Shown piece after piece: positions 61,401 through 64,000 of a stretch of 64,000 bases of DNA (position 1 is the stretch's first letter; each line of letters opens with the position of its first letter). Under the pieces are notes generated by a model. That model was not told the DNA's origin and made no database searches. It worked only from the letters and a program-made list of their open reading frames with translations. This DNA is from Coccinella septempunctata (Eukaryota > Arthropoda > Insecta > Coleoptera > Coccinellidae). The stretch is taken from the NCBI RefSeq assembly GCF_907165205.1, contig NC_058189.1, forward strand, positions 60,633,815 to 60,697,814, given 5' to 3'. The position numbers and the translations under genes are program-made.

Positions 61401-62801
61401 CATTATGTAATAATGGAAATATCTTGCCTGGACCAAGCATAAATAACACCAAAAATCAAATATTTCAACTATTACGAGGTATTGCCCAATCATGATTTCA
61501 AAAGTATGTAGTAATTTAACCGGAATAAAATATCGCCGAAATTTTTCAATCAAGAAATAATTGACAATTGTAAAATACCATATGTATTTGGATCATAATT
61601 TGATATTCTGGAAGTTCAGGAAGAAACATAAGGCATAAAGCTAAGAACAGTAAAAATTCCTTTCACACATTCCAAATCACTTCTTTATACAAAAGCTACA
61701 GAAGAATTAGGTGATTAAGAAATGGAAATTTAATTGTACACTCAAATATTATCAGTGTTCCTATTAAAGTAGTAGTGGAAGACTAGCATTTTCAGTAACA
61801 TAATGAGAAAATAATTTTGTGGAAAGTGGAACAAATTATTGAAACTCACTAAATTGAAATAAATTTTGAAAATTTCATGAAAGAATATTAAAGAATTGGA
61901 GAAAGGTGAAAACAAAATTCCCATATCTTATGAAACCACAATAAAAATTTCATGAGTCATCAATTACCTGGGTTGATCTAATAACTTTCAAAATGCTATC
62001 AGATATCACTCATTAAATTAGGAATTGTTAGGAATTATTATGTGAAAAATTGATTGGCCCCCTGAAATGTTCCTAATGCAGAACAACAATTTAATCATGA
62101 CTTTCCCTATGAAGTTCTCTCAACTGATCTTTGACTTTTTTCCCTATTAAACTTCAAATGTTTTTTTGTATTTTAACAATATTGAATAAGAATGAATGCT
62201 GATAAAACTTACCAGGACCTAGAAACTGACAACCTCTGGCTCTAACAGCAGCCCAAAGATTATTAGACAGCTGCTGGGGGTTCTGATGTTGTAAAATCAA
62301 TTCCGTCACTGTTCTCTCCCCCAAAGACCTGGCAGCTCTCATTGCTCTGGTTCTTCCCTCATCCTCAACAAGTTGACAATTTATCAAGGTGACCAACTTC
62401 CTTTGCATAGGCCTCGAAAGTATACTACCACCCCCAGATACACTTCCATTAGGAAATGGTTTGAGATAGAGAGCCAACTTTTCAACACACTTTTTAGAAG
62501 TGAGATATAAACTTGTGAACTCCCTTGGTATGATTTTAAGGTCGATAGTTTCCTCATGTTCACTCTTATTCAATGGTATAATAAGTTGAAGTAAAGCTGT
62601 GTTGATTGGTAAATTTTCGATGTCTATACTTATAACATTTTGCTCGAATGGGCATTGCTTTCTATGTAAGTTTGATAAACATGCCTTGCATATTGTATGT
62701 CCACAACCTAAGCTTATGGGACTCCTTAGAGCTCCATCAAATGTGTGGCAACATACTGGACAAGACAGAAATTCCGTCCACTGTGGTGCCTGTATGGGCA
62801 T
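46420..62801 (-). CDS. roq: Roquin (RING-CCCH E3 ligase / mRNA-decay factor), complete, 9 coding exons, 891 aa
   Basis: The exons, in gene order, are 62801-62213, 59984-59809, 57884-57551, 55766-55356, 55297-55056, 52332-51934, 48350-48233, 48163-47937 and 46599-46420. They join in frame at GT-AG sites to 2676 bp. The N-terminal RING has C14, C17, C33, H35, C38, C41, C50 and E53. The ROQ/HEPN RNA-binding region follows (about aa 85-400). A CCCH finger has exact CX8CX5CX3H spacing at about aa 418-437. The C-terminus is low-complexity and Pro/Asn/Ser-rich, with a coiled-coil-like end (exons 8-9). Roquin binds stem-loops in 3' UTRs and promotes deadenylation and decay of the mRNA in the cytoplasm. 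The start Met sits one base inside an exon preceded by TTTTTTCAG, so the 5' UTR is spliced. The reading frame is clean although most long introns hold transposons. Confidence 0.96.
46858..47160 (+). pseudogene. Possible DDE-transposase N-terminal relic (weak)
   Basis: Short frames read an M-P-K-V-I-E-K-R-G-R start and, after a stop-containing gap, S-T-I-R-K-I-V-N-E-E-D-D then G-R-P-K-K. A helix-turn-helix followed by GRPKK is typical of IS630/Tc1-like N-termini. It lies in Roquin intron 8. The evidence is composition and short motifs only. Confidence 0.3.
49077..51921 (+). mobile_element. LINE copy 2, 5'-truncated, interrupted by a Harbinger element (Roquin intron 6)
   Basis: The reverse transcriptase is readable at 49080-50490, in frames shifted near 49180, 49740 and 50100. 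It keeps the Y-I-D-L block with the first Asp, and the C-A-D-D-C-A-L box. In the C-terminal finger the second Cys has become Tyr. The LINE is split at 50500 and resumes at 51828 with its 3' tail, ending GGGACACAGC(AATG)n at about 51921. It runs opposite to Roquin, and its tail lies about 12 bp from the exon 6 donor. Confidence 0.88.
50500..51827 (+). mobile_element. PIF/Harbinger element, internally deleted, inserted in the LINE
   Basis: The inverted ends GGCCCAGTTTCACAA and GGTCCAGTTTCACAA (complement of the right end) are flanked by a direct TAA on each side. The LINE at 6885 has a single TAA at this place, the empty site. Inside, 50808-50940 encodes an acidic N-terminus with R-R-N-Y-F-E-E-Y. 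This runs at once into a Harbinger-like C-terminus, S-T-V-F-L-H-N-I-A (50968-51183, +). The catalytic centre has been lost by deletion. A short tandem repeat lies at 51745-51815. Confidence 0.88.
52421..52445 (+). repeat. Short interstitial TTAGG array
   Basis: There are five pentamers, four of them exact TTAGG and one TTATG. TTAGG is the common insect telomere repeat. It lies in Roquin intron 5, 90 bp from exon 6. Confidence 0.7.
52557..54290. repeat. ~174-bp satellite, block 2, with a higher-order arrangement (Roquin intron 5)
   Basis: The landmark GT(G/A)ATACATA recurs at 52714, 52871, 53045, 53219 and 53392, giving spacings of 157, 174, 174 and 173 bp. Units carry CGGCGCAACCGTTCG and AATTTTTCGAAGGTCAGC-type segments. 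A second block beginning GAAATTGCTCGCAATAGATT starts at 52557, 53554 and 53978. This suggests a longer composite unit. The complement matches block 1 at 21.6-22.0 kb. Confidence 0.8.
54300..54458. mobile_element. Family G MITE fragment
   Basis: The sequence matches the right arm of the element at 34134, including CTATAACTCGAAAACAAAAG and CCTCTATCTCGTTG. The outer end reads GCCCACGCTGTA. Confidence 0.65.
55973..56910 (-). pseudogene. Mariner transposase, broken copy 2
   Basis: The second Asp block is intact here (F-L-Q-D-N-A-P-A-H), as is the third Asp motif in S-P-D-L-A-P-S-D-Y. The frame shifts repeatedly, the normal start codon is mutated, and about 130 bp of the N-terminal domain found in the 18-kb copy is missing. 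It is non-functional. Confidence 0.85.
56989..57349. mobile_element. Fold-back MITE nested in mariner copy 2
   Basis: The ends AACTTTTTAGGGTTTTCACT pair in inverted orientation over about 40 bp, with one mismatch. Further in, TTTGCTCCTG and its complement, and a GAAAAAATTCTTGCC-like pair, extend the hairpin. The 18-kb mariner lacks it, which confirms insertion. The target duplication is unclear. Confidence 0.75.
58256..59704. mobile_element. 1.45-kb fold-back element with repeated CTCGAG-core motif (Roquin intron 2)
   Basis: The ends GTTCGGGAGCCGA and GTTGGGGAGCCGA (complement of the right end) are flanked by TA. The motif ACTCGAGCGTGTCAGAT, or part of it, occurs near 58431, 58558 and 58690, and inverted near 59525 and 59658. 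Its ORFs have no recognised motif. The autonomous partner is not in this window. Confidence 0.72.
60545..60586 (-). repeat. 5S rRNA-like segment (3' half, internal promoter region)
   Basis: On the minus strand the segment starts GCAGCATCGC and continues AGTACTTGGATGGATGACCG. This closely follows the part of eukaryotic 5S rRNA that holds the box A to box C internal promoter. The first ~50 and last ~25 nt of 5S are absent. It is a pseudogene or part of a 5S-derived SINE. A (GAA)n run lies 75 bp away. Confidence 0.6.
60587..62212. other. Roquin intron 1, nothing else recognised
   Basis: AT-rich intron with no repeat pair or coding motif that I can identify. Confidence 0.4.
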
Positions 62802-62802
62802 T

Positions 62803-63621
62803 CTGAAAAAAGTCAAAACATGCTAATGTTAGATATTTGCGGATATTTGTAAGTTTGTCAAAATCAGGTGATACAGAGGTGTCAATGTGGCATATTTCTA
62901 GAAAAATTCAGGAGTATTTCTTTCACATATTGAATTTATGATTTTTCTAATTTATTCATCATGAAGTGAATATTCCTAATACGAGAGAAACATTTAAAAA
63001 TATTTTACCTTAAATATTGCAAAACAGAACATCACATTATGCATCAATGACAGATCATAACATTTTTTGTTGTGAAGTCATATAACTGTCAGATGAGTAA
63101 CAAGACTTGTCAAATACGTCAATGTCAATATTAAATTAGCATATTTCCTACGTTCCATCACGCGTAACGTTAAAATAACTTTTGTTAAAATTTATGTGGA
63201 AGTGAATATGAATAATTTTTTCAGCTATTTATCTAAAAATGAATAATCTCAAAATCAATCACTGATGATATCTCAAATATATCTTTGAGCGAAATCAAAA
63301 TTTAACCTGAAAAATTTGTCAATGATCTGAATGTCAAAATGTCATTGACATCTGGTTTCTGTTTATTTTGAAAGTGAAAGTGGAATTTGAATTAAATCTG
63401 AACTGAATGAAATTGATGAATTAGCTTGTTAGCTTTGCTATGAATATATTTTGGCATGATATCTAAAATATGAAAAATCTGTTATGACAGGAAATACGTG
63501 AATATGACTCGTGAGGGTTTATTCTGCATTGCGTAAGATATATTTTACGATCAGCGTTCCACTTTATACTCAAAGGCCGTATATTTATAAATATTCGAGT
63601 TGCTTTAATTTTTACTGTGAA
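62803..63621. promoter_or_regulatory. Shared upstream region of Roquin (-) and the METTL22-like gene (+)
   Basis: The two start codons diverge across about 820 bp with no transposon. The Roquin 5' UTR is spliced, and a possible donor (AAG/GTAAAA on the minus strand) lies at 63008, so its first exon would be within this region. No core-promoter motif was assigned. Confidence 0.5.
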
Positions 63622-64000
63622 ATGGATTATAAGGTAATTTCAGAAATATATAACGAATTTGATTATACCACTTCAATAAAACCTATTGTCAACAAAGAAA
63701 GTAAGTTTTTCCTTATATACAAATGTTTAAATATTAAATTTTTCATCATTCTTAGATGTAGTATCCACATTCAAATTCAAATGTCCTCCTGAAAAACCCA
63801 AAAGTGATAAAGACGGGGATTTAATTGTTTCTAGAAAATCAAAGGAAAATTTCAGAATAATCCAAATTGGTAATTGAAAACTTCATCCTATCTTCAATTA
63901 GTTTATTTTGTCCTTTTTGCAGAGCATAGCAGATGTACAGATTTAGATTTAGTTGGATTACAGATGTGGAGAGGATCATTATTACTTGCAGATTGGTTGA
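63622..64000 (+). CDS. METTL22: METTL22-like methyltransferase gene, first three exons (3' end outside window)
   Basis: The exons 63622-63700, 63756-63869 and 63923-64000 join in phase 1 at both junctions. They give about 90 aa, beginning M-D-Y-K-V-I-S-E. The third exon reads T-D-L-D-L-V-G-L-Q-M-W-R-G-S and then L-L-L-A-D-W-L. The V-G-x-Q-x-W-R-G-x-L-L-L-A-D motif is what I associate with METTL22 and related class I methyltransferases, just before the SAM-binding fold. The catalytic domain is beyond the window. Introns are only about 55 bp. The exon model is firm. The family name is probable. Confidence 0.65.

Noticed and set aside
63511..63792. 93-aa ORF as the start of the last gene
   Set aside because: It reads through a GTAAGT donor at 63701 and begins upstream of the better Met at 63622. 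The spliced three-exon model gives a recognisable protein.

Overview
The window looks like insect nuclear DNA, possibly from a beetle, although the lineage cannot be fixed from sequence alone. It is AT-rich, its genes are split by GT-AG introns, and it is packed with DNA transposons and fold-back MITEs. Four host-type genes can be read. (1) A 3'-partial, multi-exon gene derived from a MULE transposase lies at 61-1593 (+). (2) A complete four-exon rhodopsin-class GPCR lies at 26154-41380 (+). It encodes 335 aa and has an 11.4-kb first intron. (3) A complete nine-exon Roquin/RC3H gene lies at 46420-62801 (-). It encodes 891 aa with a RING finger, a ROQ region and a CCCH zinc finger. (4) The first three exons of a METTL22-like methyltransferase gene lie at 63622-64000 (+). 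They are divergent from Roquin across an ~820-bp shared upstream region.

By region, 2-26 kb is a transposon graveyard between the MULE-derived gene and the GPCR. It holds two Tc1-like elements (DD34E), a mariner, a LINE with a broken reverse transcriptase, and many fold-back MITEs. It also holds part of a ~174-bp satellite and two GC-rich islands that may include upstream GPCR exons. The GPCR introns (26.3-41.2 kb) carry nested MITEs, including a TTAA-flanked piggyBac-type element inside another MITE and a TA-flanked element with internal repeats of its end motif. From 41.4 to 46.4 kb the GPCR and Roquin converge, and this stretch is mostly AT-rich non-coding DNA. The Roquin introns (46.6-62.2 kb) carry a LINE interrupted by an internally deleted PIF/Harbinger element, the same ~174-bp satellite in the opposite orientation, a mariner with a nested MITE, and a 1.45-kb fold-back element.

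The host genes do not form a pathway. What unites the window is the mobile-element biology. At least eight fold-back families that are unlike internally share the outer end (TA)CAGGGTG. A decayed Tc1-like transposon carries the same end, which suggests cross-mobilisation by one transposase lineage. Coordinates and splice junctions were worked out by hand from reading frame and GT/AG sites. No database search was run.
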